Positions 42,366-51,928 of a stretch of DNA of 64,000 nt are shown in pieces. Position numbers and translations under genes: made by a program. Location of the stretch: positions 62,001 through 126,000 of the forward strand of contig JAFYOR010000028.1 in NCBI GenBank assembly GCA_017547805.1, read 5' to 3'. How positions within the stretch are numbered: position 1 is the first letter of the stretch; every line of letters starts with the position of its first letter. Source of the stretch: Clostridia bacterium. Lineage in GTDB: Bacteria; Bacillota; Clostridia; Christensenellales; Aristaeellaceae. The notes below the pieces were generated by a model that saw only the letters and a list, made by a program, of their open reading frames with translations, was not told the DNA's origin and did not search any database.

Positions 42366-43092
42366 CGGTATCCCTCCTGCCGGGCAGAATCAGTATATCA
42401 TCATAGGCATGCTCCTGCTGGACATGAAGCCTGCCGATCTTGATCAGTTCAAGCATCGCCATAAAATAGGTCACAATCTCATCACGCGTCACCTGCGATG
42501 AAAGCATATCGGTAAAAAGGACAGGTCCCTTTTTAAGCCGCGATGTCAGGTTGAACACGCACTGCTCGATGGTGAACTTGTCCCGTGTAATCGATCTGAT
42601 CACGCGGCCCGGATCATCCTGCATCGTCTGCCGGGCAATGATGCGCTCCAGCGCACGGACAAGACCGCTTAAGGAAAGTCCCGTCAGCTCCACCGGCTGC
42701 GGCGGAAGCGGGTATTCCTCCGGCAGTTTTGAAAACACCTGCATTGCAGCCAGCTCAAATTCCTTCATCCGGCCGGCCGATTCCTTGTAGAGCTTATATT
42801 CCTCCAGCCTTCGGATGAGCGCCTGCTCCGGGGTTTCTTCCCCTTCCTCCTGCGGCTTGGGCGGCCTTGGCAAGAGCGCACGGGATTTGATTTCCAGCAG
42901 CATGGCCGCCATCGTCAGAAACTCGCTGGCGACATCCATATCCAGCTCATCCACATTTCGCATCGATTCCAGATACTGCTCAGTGATCTCGGAAACAAAA
43001 ATATCCTTGATATCCACCTTGGCTTTGGAAATCAGATGCAGCAGCAGATCAAGCGGTCCTTCAAACTGCTTGAGCGAAACAACATATGCCAT
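42319..43092 (-). CDS. scpA: Segregation and condensation protein A
   Basis: 257 aa kleisin linking SMC heads. N-terminal FEGPLDLLLHLISKAKVDI and EFLTMAAMLLEIKSRALLP are the family signature; C-terminal winged helix RDEIVTYFMAMLELIKIGRL. Overlaps scpB by 47 bases and starts 3 bases after the M50 protease stop. Confidence 0.95.
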   Translation of the reverse strand: MAYVVSLKQFEGPLDLLLHLISKAKVDIKDIFVSEITEQYLESMRNVDELDMDVASEFLTMAAMLLEIKSRALLPRPPKPQEEGEETPEQALIRRLEEYKLYKESAGRMKEFELAAMQVFSKLPEEYPLPPQPVELTGLSLSGLVRALERIIARQTMQDDPGRVIRSITRDKFTIEQCVFNLTSRLKKGPVLFTDMLSSQVTRDEIVTYFMAMLELIKIGRLHVQQEHAYDDILILPGRRDTDGEDGADADAGEAEA

Positions 43093-43095
43093 GCC

Positions 43096-43875
43096 TTACC
43101 CCCAGATGAACCGGATCGGAAGGAGGATCAGCTGCTGCAGCGGATAAACCACCGCGCTGATGATGCTGCCCAGAATGCCGCGCCAGGCCAGCACCATCAC
43201 GACCAGCATACAGATGCGGAACGCCTTTTCCGAGAGATGAAAACGTCCTTTGAAAATCAGATCATTCACGACATGATAGCCATCCAGCGGCGGAATCGGC
43301 AGCAGATTGAATACCGCCAGATTCATATTGACCAGCGCCGTATACGCGCACAGGCGCACGACGGGCAGCAGCCACGGCATGGCGAGCAGCGCGCCGAACT
43401 CCTCGGCGGCCGTGCCGGAAATGATCGACCAGACCGCCACATAGTTGTAATCAAGCAGCACGGAAAGGCCGCTGTATGCAATCACATCCGGCGCCCACAT
43501 CGCAAGGCTGGCAAACGCAGCCGCAGCCGTAAAAAGCACACAGAGAATCAGATTCACCACAATGCCGGCAATGGACACAAGAAAATCACAGCGCACGCGG
43601 TTTCCCTTGAAATTCCGCGGATCCACAGGAACCGGCTTGGCATAGCCAAAGCCGGCAAAGAGCATCAGCACCGTGCCGATCGGATCCAGATGGCGCAGCG
43701 GATTGAGCGTGAGGCGGCCTCTGCGCTTAGCTGTGTTGTCTCCGCACAGATACGCTGCGTACGCATGCCCCCACTCGTGGCAGCACAGGCCGATGAGCAC
43801 CGCCGCCATGCGAAAAAAAGCAGACTCAAAGAAGGCGATCGGCTCGCCAAGCGTACTGATCATCGTATCAAGCAT
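43096..43875 (-). CDS. Site-2 (M50) metalloprotease
   Basis: 259 aa membrane protease of the YwhC/SREBP-S2P-like group. Zinc motif HEWGH (about residues 32-36) in the first membrane segment and the second ligand site NLLPIPPLDGYHV; about five membrane segments. Start ATG at 43875 with AGGAGG about 10 bases upstream; the longer frame from 43914 has no site. Upstream of scpAB in the usual Clostridia order; substrate unknown. Confidence 0.88.
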   Translation of the reverse strand: MLDTMISTLGEPIAFFESAFFRMAAVLIGLCCHEWGHAYAAYLCGDNTAKRRGRLTLNPLRHLDPIGTVLMLFAGFGYAKPVPVDPRNFKGNRVRCDFLVSIAGIVVNLILCVLFTAAAAFASLAMWAPDVIAYSGLSVLLDYNYVAVWSIISGTAAEEFGALLAMPWLLPVVRLCAYTALVNMNLAVFNLLPIPPLDGYHVVNDLIFKGRFHLSEKAFRICMLVVMVLAWRGILGSIISAVVYPLQQLILLPIRFIWG

Positions 43876-43982
43876 CGCCGTTTCTCCTCCTTTTGGCGCA
43901 TACGGCGCCGCCAAAGTATTTTTAATATATTATCGCAGAAAAGATACATCTGTCAAGCATTCCGCTTCATGCATTCAAAGCG

Positions 43983-44028
43983 AAAAAAAACGCGGAGTAC
44001 GCGCTTCGCCGCGCTCTCCGCGTTTTTC
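43983..44028 (-). terminator. Terminator after sigE
   Basis: Minus-strand long stem AACGCGGAG..CGCG with its complement, two-base internal loop, then eight T. Confidence 0.85.
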
Positions 44029-44036
44029 TGTTTCCA

Positions 44037-44768
44037 TTAACCCATCTGCACCATATCCTTATGAAGCCTGACAAGAATCCTCTTTTCAAGGCGCGATATG
44101 TAGCTCTGGCTGATACCCATGATATCAGCCACTTCCTTCTGTGTCTTTTCATTTCCTCCGCCAAGACCAAAGCGCAGACGCATAATCTCCTTTTCCCGAA
44201 GCGAAAGACGGGACAGCGCGCTTGAGAGCATCTGCCGCTCAACCGTTTCCTCTATCGAGCGATACACCAGATCGCCATCCGTGCCCAGCACGTCAGAAAG
44301 GAGCAGCTCGTTTCCATCCCAGTCCGTATTGAGCGGTTCATCCAGCGACACCTCCAGCTTCTGCCGGCTTGTCCTGCGCAGGAACATCAGAATTTCGTTT
44401 TCAATGCATCGGGACGCATACGTCGCCAGCTTGATCTTTTTTTCCGGATCGAACGTGTTCACCGCCTTGATCAGACCGATCGTACCGATTGAAATCAGAT
44501 CCTCGATGCCAACACCTGTGTTTTCAAACTTTCTGGCAATGTAAACGACCAGCCGCAGATTGCGCTCGATGAGCGTGCGCCGAACGGCATCGGGTTCCGT
44601 TTTCATCCGGCCAAAGAGCGCCTGTTCCTCCTCGCGGTCAAGCGGCTCCGGCAGCGATTCGCTTCCGCCGATATAGCATACCGATCCCTCCGGACGAATG
44701 ATGGCCAGCACCGGTCCGGATGGCCGGCGAAAATAGTTTCTCCTGTTCATCTCCTGTTTTCTTTCCAT
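44037..44768 (-). CDS. sigE: Sporulation sigma factor SigE (pro-sigma-E)
   Basis: 243 aa. The mother-cell sigma factor made as an inactive precursor. [13 protein letters not shown] (around residues 31-43) matches the conserved start of mature sigma-E; the preceding 30 residues form a pro-sequence that differs from Bacillus. Region 2 [33 protein letters not shown] and region 4 [16 protein letters not shown] are intact. It directly follows spoIIGA. RBS GGAGGGGG precedes the ATG by 9 bases. Confidence 0.96.
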   Translation of the reverse strand: MERKQEMNRRNYFRRPSGPVLAIIRPEGSVCYIGGSESLPEPLDREEEQALFGRMKTEPDAVRRTLIERNLRLVVYIARKFENTGVGIEDLISIGTIGLIKAVNTFDPEKKIKLATYASRCIENEILMFLRRTSRQKLEVSLDEPLNTDWDGNELLLSDVLGTDGDLVYRSIEETVERQMLSSALSRLSLREKEIMRLRFGLGGGNEKTQKEVADIMGISQSYISRLEKRILVRLHKDMVQMG

Positions 44769-44799
44769 CGGTCAATTCCCCCTCCGTTGATAAATCCCC

Positions 44800-45570
44800 T
44801 TATCCCTCTTTTTCAAGCAGCGCCGTCGGCATCAGCGCAGGCATTTCCGCCTGCATTCCGGGCGAAATCGCCAGCGCCGCCCGAACATGCAGGCGCTTCT
44901 TTCCTGCGCTGACAATCGTCTCCTGCGGAATGATCATCCGCATCATCATCCTGCCGCCGGCTGTATCCGCAAAAATCAGCCGTGTACGCCTGCGTTCAAA
45001 AGCATTCCTCAGCCGCTCGGTTTCCCCGGTCACAATCACCGGCCTGTGCGTAAGATAATCCCTCAGGCTGTTTCCGCTGTCCGCAATCGCATCAAAATGA
45101 AAGCTTTCACCTTCAATCACACATCGCACATGCACCTTTTGCGTATCCTGCGCAGCATGCGCCGCCTGCACACAGCCGACAAAAACCGCCCCGGCAAGTA
45201 TCCCGCTGAGCGCATGGGCAGCAAACAGGGAGCCCAGCGCGCCGCCAAGCGCCGTTACCGTTCCGCCAAGAAATCCGGCGCATGCCAGCAGCGTCAGCAT
45301 GCGGCGCAGCGCGCTGCCCATTCCCTTTGGCTCCCCCGCAGCAGCGCGCATCATGATCCATGCCAGCGGCGCCCACAGCAGCACAACCTGTCCGCGCGAC
45401 AGCCGCGCAAATCCTGCTAAAAACGCTACCGCCGTCCCGAAAAAAGCTGCGATTCCGACGCGAAACGGGCGAATCCTGACACAAAGAATGCGAAGCGCCA
45501 TCATCAGCATCAGCGTATTGTGGAACATGTCCACACAGGCAACCACAAGCGCCCTGCGTATATCGGTCAT
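44800..45570 (-). CDS. spoIIGA: SpoIIGA, pro-sigma-E processing peptidase
   Basis: 256 aa. Five hydrophobic segments (residues 8-140) and a C-terminal aspartic-protease-like domain with the catalytic motif AIADSGNSLRD (Asp164). It cleaves pro-sigma-E at the septum on a forespore signal. Start ATG at 45570 with GGAGGGAAG directly upstream; the longer frame to 45696 is non-conserved. Somewhat shorter than Bacillus SpoIIGA (about 309 aa). 31 bases ahead of sigE. Confidence 0.92.
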   Translation of the reverse strand: MTDIRRALVVACVDMFHNTLMLMMALRILCVRIRPFRVGIAAFFGTAVAFLAGFARLSRGQVVLLWAPLAWIMMRAAAGEPKGMGSALRRMLTLLACAGFLGGTVTALGGALGSLFAAHALSGILAGAVFVGCVQAAHAAQDTQKVHVRCVIEGESFHFDAIADSGNSLRDYLTHRPVIVTGETERLRNAFERRRTRLIFADTAGGRMMMRMIIPQETIVSAGKKRLHVRAALAISPGMQAEMPALMPTALLEKEG

Positions 45571-45651
45571 CTCTTCCCTCCATCGTCCGCCCTGCGCCGT
45601 ACCGCCTGAATTGCGTTCGAAAACCCTTGCGTTCGTCCTGTCCATGGCTGC

Positions 45652-45687
45652 ATTATAGCGCGCTGCAGCTTTTTTCCCTGTCGTTTC
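45652..45687 (-). promoter_or_regulatory. spoIIGA-sigE promoter with possible Spo0A box
   Basis: Minus strand TATAAT (45657-45652). No standard -35 stands at 17 bases, but ACGACA, an inverted partial match to the Spo0A box TGTCGAA, lies in the -35 zone (45679-45685). This layout resembles Spo0A-activated sigma-A promoters. Confidence 0.35.
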
Positions 45688-45694
45688 AGAGCGC

Positions 45695-45738
45695 AAAAAA
45701 AGAGGAAAGCTCGCCGAATTTCGACAAGCTTTCCTCTT
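45695..45738 (-). terminator. Terminator after cysS
   Basis: Minus-strand 12-bp stem AAGAGGAAAGCT with its complement, 15-base loop, seven T. The loop contains TTGTCGAAA, close to a Spo0A box. Confidence 0.85.
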
Positions 45739-45771
45739 GTTGTTTCTATGATGTTATTGCAGCTTTTCCGA

Positions 45772-47172
45772 TCAGATGGCCTTGGAAATCTGCTGGCCCT
45801 GCTTGGTATCCTTGAGGATATAGCCAAGCTTGGTGATTTCATCGCGCAGGCGGTCGCTCTCCGCCCAGTTCTTGTTGGCGCGGGCCTCGGCGCGGGCGGC
45901 GAGCAGCGCTTCCACCGCATCGTCCTTCGCGTCGGTCTTGCGGCGCAGGATGCCCAGCACGCTGGTCAACTCCTCCATCGCATCCAGAACGGCCTTGGCC
46001 GCCGCCTTCGGGCTCTGTTCATTGAGCGCAGCGTTCGCCTCGCGTACCAGTTCAAAGAGCTGGCCGATGGCGTTGGCGGTATTCATGTCGTCATCCATCG
46101 CCGCATCAAAGTTCTCGCGAACAGCCCTGACCTTTTCCATCAGCGCAGTTTCCTTCTCGCCCATCTCGCCTTCCGGCGCATTCTCCATGAGGAAGGTATA
46201 ATGATCGCGCGCCGTGTACAGACGGTCAAGAGACGCCTTCGCCTGCTCGATCATCTCGCGGGAGAAGTTGATCGGGCTGCGGTAATGCGCGCTGAGCATG
46301 AACATGCGCACCGCCTCAAGGTCAAACTCCTTGGCGATATCGCGGACGGTAAAGAAGTTGCCCAGAGACTTGCTCATCTTCTGGTTATCGACGTTGATAA
46401 AGCCATTGTGCATCCAGTAACGCACGAACGGCTTGCCGGTCGCGCCTTCGCTCTGCGCGATTTCGTTTTCATGGTGCGGGAAGACGAGATCCTTGCCGCC
46501 GCAGTGGATATCGATCGTCTCGCCCAGATACTTCATGCTCATCGCGGAGCATTCAATGTGCCAGCCCGGACGACCCATGCCCCACGGGGATTCCCATGCC
46601 GGCTCGCCCGGCTTCTGCGCCTTCCAGAGGGCAAAGTCCATGGGATTGCGCTTGATGGAATCGACCTCAATGCGCGCGCCGCTTTCAAGGTCTTCCATGC
46701 ACTGGCCGCAGAGCTTGCCATAGCCCGCAAAGCCCTGCGTATTGTAGTACACGTCGCCGTTTTCAACGGCATAGGCAAGGCCCTTCGCCTCAAGCCTTTT
46801 GATGATATCGATGATCTCCGGAATATGCTCGGTCGCCTTCGGGTTGACGCTCGCGCGCTCAATGCCCAGCGCGTCGGCGTCCTTATAGTATTCAGCGATG
46901 AAACGCTCGCCCAGCTCCTTGACGGTGATGCCTTCCTCGTTGGCACGGCGGATCATCTTGTCGTCGATATCGGTGAAGTTCTGCACGAAGGTCACGTCGT
47001 AGCCCTTGTGCTCCAGATAGCGGCGCAGCGTGTCAAAGACGATGAACGGGCGCGCGTTGCCGATGTGGAAATAATTGTATACCGTCGGGCCGCAGGCGTA
47101 GATGGACACCTTGCCCTCGTGAAGCGGAACAAATTCTTCCTTCCTTCTGGTCTGCGTGTTGTAGATCTGCAT
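45772..47172 (-). CDS. cysS: Cysteine-tRNA ligase
   Basis: 466 aa class I synthetase. CGPTVYNYFHIGNARPF (HIGH-type motif, with the zinc-binding Cys), zinc ligands further on (CSAMS, HCGGKDLVFPHHENE), and KMSKSLGN. Complete. It charges tRNA-Cys. Second gene of the T-box controlled cysE-cysS operon (21-base gap). Confidence 0.97.
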   Translation of the reverse strand: MQIYNTQTRRKEEFVPLHEGKVSIYACGPTVYNYFHIGNARPFIVFDTLRRYLEHKGYDVTFVQNFTDIDDKMIRRANEEGITVKELGERFIAEYYKDADALGIERASVNPKATEHIPEIIDIIKRLEAKGLAYAVENGDVYYNTQGFAGYGKLCGQCMEDLESGARIEVDSIKRNPMDFALWKAQKPGEPAWESPWGMGRPGWHIECSAMSMKYLGETIDIHCGGKDLVFPHHENEIAQSEGATGKPFVRYWMHNGFINVDNQKMSKSLGNFFTVRDIAKEFDLEAVRMFMLSAHYRSPINFSREMIEQAKASLDRLYTARDHYTFLMENAPEGEMGEKETALMEKVRAVRENFDAAMDDDMNTANAIGQLFELVREANAALNEQSPKAAAKAVLDAMEELTSVLGILRRKTDAKDDAVEALLAARAEARANKNWAESDRLRDEITKLGYILKDTKQGQQISKAI

Positions 47173-47193
47173 AAAAGAAATCCTCCTTCTCGT

Positions 47194-47832
47194 TTATCTG
47201 TCAGATGGGTGATTGATCTGTGCTTCCAATTCAAGAATCCGTTTTTCAAGCCTGTCAATGCGTTCCTTCACAGGGTCGGGCAGGTTCACCTGATCCAGGT
47301 CGACGCCGCCCACATATCCTTCGCGCCGGACAATTCTGCCCGGATTGCCAACAACCGTACAATTGGGCGGCACCGCCTTCAAGACCACCGCGCTTGCGCC
47401 GATCTTGCTGCCGCAGCCCACGGTAAAAGGACCCAGCACCTTTGCGCCCGCGCCGATGGTCACGTTTGAGCCGATGGTCGGATGGCGCTTGCCGACATCC
47501 TTACCCGTTCCGCCCAGCGTTACGCCCTGATACACCGTCACATTGTCGCCGATGATTGTCGTTTCGCCGATGACCACGCCGTCGCCATGGTCGATGAAAA
47601 AACCCTTGCCGATCTGCGCGCCGGGATGAATCTCGATGCCCGTCTTATGCCGGCTGTGCTGAGAAATCCAGCGCGCCAGCGTCGTATATCCCTTTTGATA
47701 CAGCCTGTGGGCGATTCGGTGATAAGCCATCGCCTTGATGGACGGATAACACAGCAGCACTTCCCATCGGGATTTCGCCGCCGGATCACGCGCCATGACC
47801 GCATCAATGTCTGAACGGATATTGTCAAACAC
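47194..47832 (-). CDS. cysE: Serine O-acetyltransferase
   Basis: 212 aa hexapeptide-repeat acetyltransferase, first step of cysteine synthesis from serine. N-terminus [38 protein letters not shown], then [23 protein letters not shown] and the active-site region [19 protein letters not shown] at 47832, 9 bases after AGAAAGG, is the best start and gives the usual M-F-x-x-I-R opening; the ATG at 47841 is fused to the ribosome site. Confidence 0.95.
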   Translation of the reverse strand: MFDNIRSDIDAVMARDPAAKSRWEVLLCYPSIKAMAYHRIAHRLYQKGYTTLARWISQHSRHKTGIEIHPGAQIGKGFFIDHGDGVVIGETTIIGDNVTVYQGVTLGGTGKDVGKRHPTIGSNVTIGAGAKVLGPFTVGCGSKIGASAVVLKAVPPNCTVVGNPGRIVRREGYVGGVDLDQVNLPDPVKERIDRLEKRILELEAQINHPSDR

Positions 47833-47867
47833 CGCGCTCATCCTTTCTCTATTCAGTTTCAGAGATG

Positions 47868-48167
47868 AAAAAAGCCCTGCCATCTCCTCTTTAGAGACGG
47901 CAGAGCCGCGGTTCCACTCCAATTGTCGGCAGAGCCGACAGCCGCATCCGAAGCAATCTGTCACTTGACAAACTGCTGCGACCGAGGCCGTAACTCTCGC
48001 TGACCACTTTATCGCCTTAACACAGCGTCTATGCCGCAGCCTACGTTTCCTTCGGTGCGGAGCTCCCGGATGCACTTCTCCCTGACGCTGACCCGAATGC
48101 GCTTTCAGCCGACGACGCATTCTCTCTTGGGGCGCGGTCAAGGATACTCTTCCGTTCTTTGCCTGTA
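47868..48167 (-). promoter_or_regulatory. Cysteine T-box leader
   Basis: Between the promoter and cysE. The T-box sequence TGGAACCGCGG (47916-47906) has TGGA, which pairs with a tRNA ending in UCCA, as tRNA-Cys does. Just before it is a perfect stem III-like hairpin TGTCGGC/GCCGACA; just after it a perfect 13-bp terminator GCTCTGCCGTCTC/GAGATGGCAGGGC with six T (47899-47868). The likely specifier is TGC (48074-48072) within GAAGTGCATC in stem I. Uncharged tRNA-Cys should favour antitermination and switch on cysE-cysS. Confidence 0.93.
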
Positions 48168-48173
48168 CGGAAT

Positions 48174-48202
48174 ATTATATGCGGCAAAACGAAAAGTGTC
48201 AA
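48174..48202 (-). promoter_or_regulatory. Consensus promoter of the T-box-cysE-cysS operon
   Basis: Minus strand TTGACA (48202-48197), 17 bases, TATAAT (48179-48174). It overlaps the stop codon of the upstream membrane protein gene. Confidence 0.92.
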
Positions 48203-48981
48203 GCGGTTTTCTCTTTCCCGCCTGTGCGGATCAGCTTGAAAAGCGCTAAAGCAAGACACGCGCAGAACAGCACGTCCACCAGCCAAAGGCCAAGCGTATA
48301 TCTCTGACCAAACGGGGTGATTACCAGATTCAAAAACGAAATCAGCACGCGCCCCAGAATGCTCCGGGAACGGATAAAAAGCAGCACCATCAGCGCGTAT
48401 TCAATCCCGGCTGCCAGAAGGGTCATCCACACAGCGGGATTGGCAAGCATCCCCGTCCCGGTAGGCCGGAGGAAGACGTCCAGAATGCCATACAGCAGAT
48501 CCAAACAGACAAAGGCGATCACAATTTCGCGCTCGGTGTATCCCCTGCGCTGCAGATGCTGTATGCCAAAGACATCCAGGCACAATCCATTCATAACAGA
48601 AAAGAGGAAGGCAAACAGCAGATATCCGCCGAGCGACCTGGTATTGTATTCAATGCCGACGGTGCCTCCGGCGATCATCCAGAATACGCAACGCAAAACA
48701 TACGCCGCCGCAGTAATAGCAATCAACCCACCAAAGCGAAGCAGCGGCGCGACGGAAAATGGATTCTGCGCCATCATGCCCTTCTTTTTGAGAATCACAT
48801 ACAATGCCAGACATACAATGACCTCTCCGCCCGCCGCCGCGGCGAGGCTGTCGGGATGATCGATGCCCACCAGAATACACGGCAGAAACAGCAGCATGGC
48901 CCCGATCAGCATGCCCAGCATCGCCAGAATGCGCACGCCTTCTATACTCAGCACATCCCTTACAATACGCTTGTCTTTCAT
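48199..48981 (-). CDS. Multi-pass membrane protein of unknown function
   Basis: 260 aa with about seven hydrophobic segments and a short cytoplasmic start. I do not recognise the family; the segment TEREIVIAFVCLDLLYGILDVFLRPTGTG lies in a central loop. Two adjacent ATG codons (48984, 48981) follow GGGGG; the second has the better 7-base spacing. The gene ends inside the cysE promoter, so it is transcribed separately. Confidence 0.6.
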   Translation of the reverse strand: MKDKRIVRDVLSIEGVRILAMLGMLIGAMLLFLPCILVGIDHPDSLAAAAGGEVIVCLALYVILKKKGMMAQNPFSVAPLLRFGGLIAITAAAYVLRCVFWMIAGGTVGIEYNTRSLGGYLLFAFLFSVMNGLCLDVFGIQHLQRRGYTEREIVIAFVCLDLLYGILDVFLRPTGTGMLANPAVWMTLLAAGIEYALMVLLFIRSRSILGRVLISFLNLVITPFGQRYTLGLWLVDVLFCACLALALFKLIRTGGKEKTA

Positions 48982-49091
48982 CATGCTTCCCCCTTTTCTC
49001 AAATTATAGCACAGACGCATATGCGCAGCAATAGACCGTCAATTCATTTTCCATGCACACAAAATTTTCTCTATACGGATTGCACTTTTTA

Positions 49092-49100
49092 TGCTATAAT
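49092..49100 (+). promoter_or_regulatory. Extended -10 promoter of the 45-aa protein gene
   Basis: TGCTATAAT: perfect -10 with TGn extension, 34 bases before the start. Confidence 0.6.
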
Positions 49101-49134
49101 GATCGAAGCATATTCGAAATGGAGGGAATCGCCC

Positions 49135-49272
49135 ATGTCTTCCAAGGAAGCCCGCGCCGCGAAGGCCGCGAAGAAGAAGAATCTCTATCGCATCATCGCC
49201 GGCGTCGCCTGCGCCGCTCTGCTGCTGACGGCCATCCTGCCGTACATCATCTCCGGCATGTACAGCTGGTAA
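49135..49272 (+). CDS. Small single-pass membrane protein (45 aa)
   Basis: 45 aa: a very basic N-terminus (MSSKEARAAKAAKKKN) and one transmembrane helix (IIAGVACAALLLTAILPYII). Own promoter, ribosome site GGAGGG 8 bases before ATG, and own terminator support a real gene. Family not recognised; the layout is like other small Lys/Ala-rich membrane proteins of Clostridia. Confidence 0.75.
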   Translation: MSSKEARAAKAAKKKNLYRIIAGVACAALLLTAILPYIISGMYSW

Positions 49273-49288
49273 CTTTTTAAGCGAAATT

Positions 49289-49320
49289 CGCCGCTCCCTG
49301 AAGGGAGCGGCGTTTTCTTA
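49289..49320 (+). terminator. Terminator after the 45-aa protein gene
   Basis: Stem CGCCGCTCCC with its complement and a 4-base loop, then TTTTCTTATT. Confidence 0.87.
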
Positions 49321-49378
49321 TTATGGAAATGTCGGTCAGGCTGTTTCTGACACGGCCATGACTTGAATGATTCAGCGC

Positions 49379-51172
49379 TCAGATCTGTCCGTCCTTTTGG
49401 TCCTTGGGCAGAATCTCTGCCGCGCTCACCTTGAGCTGATCGATCAGACGGCGGATTTCTCTGGCCTGCAGCTCTTCAATCTCTTCGGGTTTCGTCTTGT
49501 GCACCATCTTCTTGAGCGCGGCGATATCGTCCTTGATCTGCTTCTTTTTGTCCTTATCCAGTTCCTTGTGCTCGCCAAGCGCCTTCTCCGCCGCGAAGAT
49601 CAGCCATTCGCCCTCGTTGCGGGTTTCCATGGCCGACCTGCGCATTCTGTCCTGCGCCTCGTAACGTTTTGCGTCTTCCGTTGCCCGGCGGATTTCCTCC
49701 TCGCTCATGTTGCTTGTGGAAGAAATCGTAATCTCCTGCTGATTGCCCGTGCCAAGATCCTTCGCCGATACCTTCACAATGCCGTTGTGGTCGATTGTGA
49801 ACGTCACCTCAATCTGCGGAACGCCGGCCATCGCACGGCGGATGCCCTTCAGGCGGAAATTGCCCAGCAGCTTATTATCGCGCGCAAAATGGCGTTCTCC
49901 CTGCAGCACTTTGATGTCCACGGCCGTCTGGAACGGCGCTGCGGTCGTAAAAATCTGGCTGACACGCGCCGGAATCGTCGTATTGCGGTCGATGAGCTTC
50001 GTCGCCACGCCGCCGACGGTTTCAATGGACAGCGAAAGCGGCGTCACATCCAGAAGCAGGATGTCCTGCGCCTTGGAGGAGAGCACCATGCTGCTGCCCG
50101 GGCTGCCGGCGGAAAGCTTGCCGGCCATCAGCGCCGCGCCGAGCGCAACGCATTCATCCGGGTTCATCGCCCTGCTGGGCGTCTTCCCGGTCAGCCGCCT
50201 GACCATCTCCTGCACGGCGGGCATGCGCGTGCTGCCGCCAACCAGAATCACCTGATTGAGCTCATTCATGCTCATGCCGGAGTCGGTCATCACCTGATTG
50301 ACCGGACCGGCCGTACGCTCCACAAGGTCGCGCGTCATTCCCTCAAACTGGGCGCGCGTCAAGGTGATATCCATGTGGTGCGGACCGTCCTTGTCCTGCG
50401 TGAGGAAGGGCAGCATCACCTGCGCGCTCATCTGAGAGGAAAGCTCGCGCTTGGCCTTTTCCGCCGCCTCCCTTACGCGTAGCATCGCCGCAGGATCGCG
50501 CGTCAGGTCAACTTTCTCCGTTTTTCTGAACTCCGCAACCAAATGCCCCGTCAGCCGTTCGTCAAAATCGTCTCCGCCAAGATGGTTATCACCGCTGGTG
50601 GCAACCACCTCGATCACCGTGTCGTCAATCTCAATGAGCGACACATCAAACGTGCCGCCGCCAAGATCGTACACGAGAATCTTCTGACTCTGTCCGTGGT
50701 CAAGGCCATACGCGAACGCTGCCGCCGTCGGCTCGTTGATGATACGAAGCACGTCAAGGCCCGCGATGCGTCCCGCGTCCTTCGTTGCCTGACGCTGTGC
50801 ATCGCTGAAATACGCCGGAACGGTGATGACCGCCTGCGAAACCGTTTCGCCGAGGTAGGCTTCGGCGTCGCGGCGAAGCTTCTGCAGGATCATCGCGGAG
50901 ATTTCCTGCGGCGCATACGCCTTGCCATCGATTTTCGCGCGGGTATCGTTACCCATTTCACGCTTGATGGAAAGGATCGTACGGCCAGCATTAACCGCCT
51001 GCTGCCTGCGCGCCGCCTCGCCGACAACACGCTCGCCATTCTTTGTGAAGCCCACCACGGAAGGCGTCGTACGCCCGCCCTCCGAATTGGGGATGATAAC
51101 CGGCTCGCCGTTTTCAATCACAGCGACACAGCTGTTGGTCGTGCCCAGATCAATACCGATAACCTTGCCCAT
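49379..51172 (-). CDS. dnaK: Hsp70 chaperone DnaK, solitary
   Basis: 597 aa. ATPase domain with [52 protein letters not shown] and VGGSTRMP; substrate-binding domain with [11 protein letters not shown]; a C-terminal helical lid without the usual disordered tail. True start ATG at 51172 with GGAGG upstream; the longer frame runs into the promoter. No grpE, dnaJ, hrcA or CIRCE element adjoins, so this is probably a second, non-heat-shock-type paralogue; it could partner the J-domain protein at 8719-9462. Confidence 0.94.
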   Translation of the reverse strand: MGKVIGIDLGTTNSCVAVIENGEPVIIPNSEGGRTTPSVVGFTKNGERVVGEAARRQQAVNAGRTILSIKREMGNDTRAKIDGKAYAPQEISAMILQKLRRDAEAYLGETVSQAVITVPAYFSDAQRQATKDAGRIAGLDVLRIINEPTAAAFAYGLDHGQSQKILVYDLGGGTFDVSLIEIDDTVIEVVATSGDNHLGGDDFDERLTGHLVAEFRKTEKVDLTRDPAAMLRVREAAEKAKRELSSQMSAQVMLPFLTQDKDGPHHMDITLTRAQFEGMTRDLVERTAGPVNQVMTDSGMSMNELNQVILVGGSTRMPAVQEMVRRLTGKTPSRAMNPDECVALGAALMAGKLSAGSPGSSMVLSSKAQDILLLDVTPLSLSIETVGGVATKLIDRNTTIPARVSQIFTTAAPFQTAVDIKVLQGERHFARDNKLLGNFRLKGIRRAMAGVPQIEVTFTIDHNGIVKVSAKDLGTGNQQEITISSTSNMSEEEIRRATEDAKRYEAQDRMRRSAMETRNEGEWLIFAAEKALGEHKELDKDKKKQIKDDIAALKKMVHKTKPEEIEELQAREIRRLIDQLKVSAAEILPKDQKDGQI

Positions 51173-51212
51173 ATTAACCTCCGGGAGGATTCTTTCAATC
51201 TTTGTCACGACT

Positions 51213-51241
51213 ATTGTACCCGCAGACCCGCGCGAAAGCAA
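51213..51241 (-). promoter_or_regulatory. Promoter of dnaK
   Basis: Minus strand TTGCTT (51241-51236), 17 bases, TACAAT (51218-51213); no CIRCE inverted repeat. Confidence 0.7.
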
Positions 51242-51362
51242 GGGCGCAATTGTGAAAAAGCCGGTAAGGTCAATGCAAATCCGCCCACCTGATATACATT
51301 CGCCCCTTTTTCCGCTGTCATGATCCGCATCTTACGGAAAATTACCGGTTTATCCTTTTTTG

Positions 51363-51389
51363 TGAAATCATTCCCCGGTTTCTTTCGTC
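51363..51389 (+). promoter_or_regulatory. Candidate ECF self-promoter
   Basis: TGAAAT, 17 bases, CGTC, resembling the TGAAAC-N16-CGTA pattern of SigW-like factors, 28 bases before the ECF gene start. Confidence 0.35.
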
Positions 51390-51416
51390 TTGCAATCAGG
51401 GAGGTGAACGGCCTTT

Positions 51417-51923
51417 ATGCCATCCTATACACAAGAGGAACGTGAGCAGGCGCTGATCCGGCTCATGCAGACCTATGGCGACAGCGTCAAGCGCTTGTGC
51501 TGTATGTATCTGCGTGAACTGGGTGCCGCCGAAGATGCCGCGCAGGATACATTCATCAAAGCGTTTTCACATATCGACGCGCTGCTTGCAGGCGACGTGC
51601 GCAACGAGAAAGCCTGGATCATGCGCATCGCCATCAACACCTGCAAGGATCTGCTGCGTTCTTCCTGGCTGCGCCGTTTTGATCGCCGCCGTTCCATCGA
51701 TGAATTGCCCCTCTCCGCGCTGCCCGACCACGAGGATAATCTGGCGCTGATGCAGGCCGTCTGCGCGCTGCCGCCCAACCTCAAAGAGCTTGTGCTGCTG
51801 CATTATTATCAGGATTTCAACCTACGCACCTGCGCACATATTCTGGGCATCTCCTCCGCAACCGCAAGCCGCAGGCTGCAGCAGGCCCAGCAGAAACTCA
51901 GACATGAATTGGAAAGGAGCTGA
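51417..51923 (+). CDS. ECF-type RNA polymerase sigma factor
   Basis: 168 aa. Sigma region 2 (LRELGAAEDAAQDTFIKAFSHI, about residues 32-53) and region 4 (LPPNLKELVLLHYYQDFNLRTCAHILGISSATASRRLQQAQQKL). No region 1 or 3, as in ECF factors that respond to envelope stress. RBS GGGAGGTGA upstream. The next gene, 5 bases later, encodes a likely membrane anti-sigma factor. Confidence 0.9.
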   Translation: MPSYTQEEREQALIRLMQTYGDSVKRLCCMYLRELGAAEDAAQDTFIKAFSHIDALLAGDVRNEKAWIMRIAINTCKDLLRSSWLRRFDRRRSIDELPLSALPDHEDNLALMQAVCALPPNLKELVLLHYYQDFNLRTCAHILGISSATASRRLQQAQQKLRHELERS

Positions 51924-51928
51924 TTTTC

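Noticed and set aside
45571..45696. N-terminal extension of SpoIIGA
   Set aside because: The extra 42 codons cover the promoter and ribosome site; the ATG at 45570 follows GGAGGGAAG directly.
50543..51292. 249-codon open frame opposite the dnaK start
   Set aside because: Antisense to DnaK's conserved ATPase domain; no supporting signals.
51173..51416. CIRCE element for HrcA control of dnaK
   Set aside because: No TTAGCACTC/GAGTGCTAA inverted repeat in the region.
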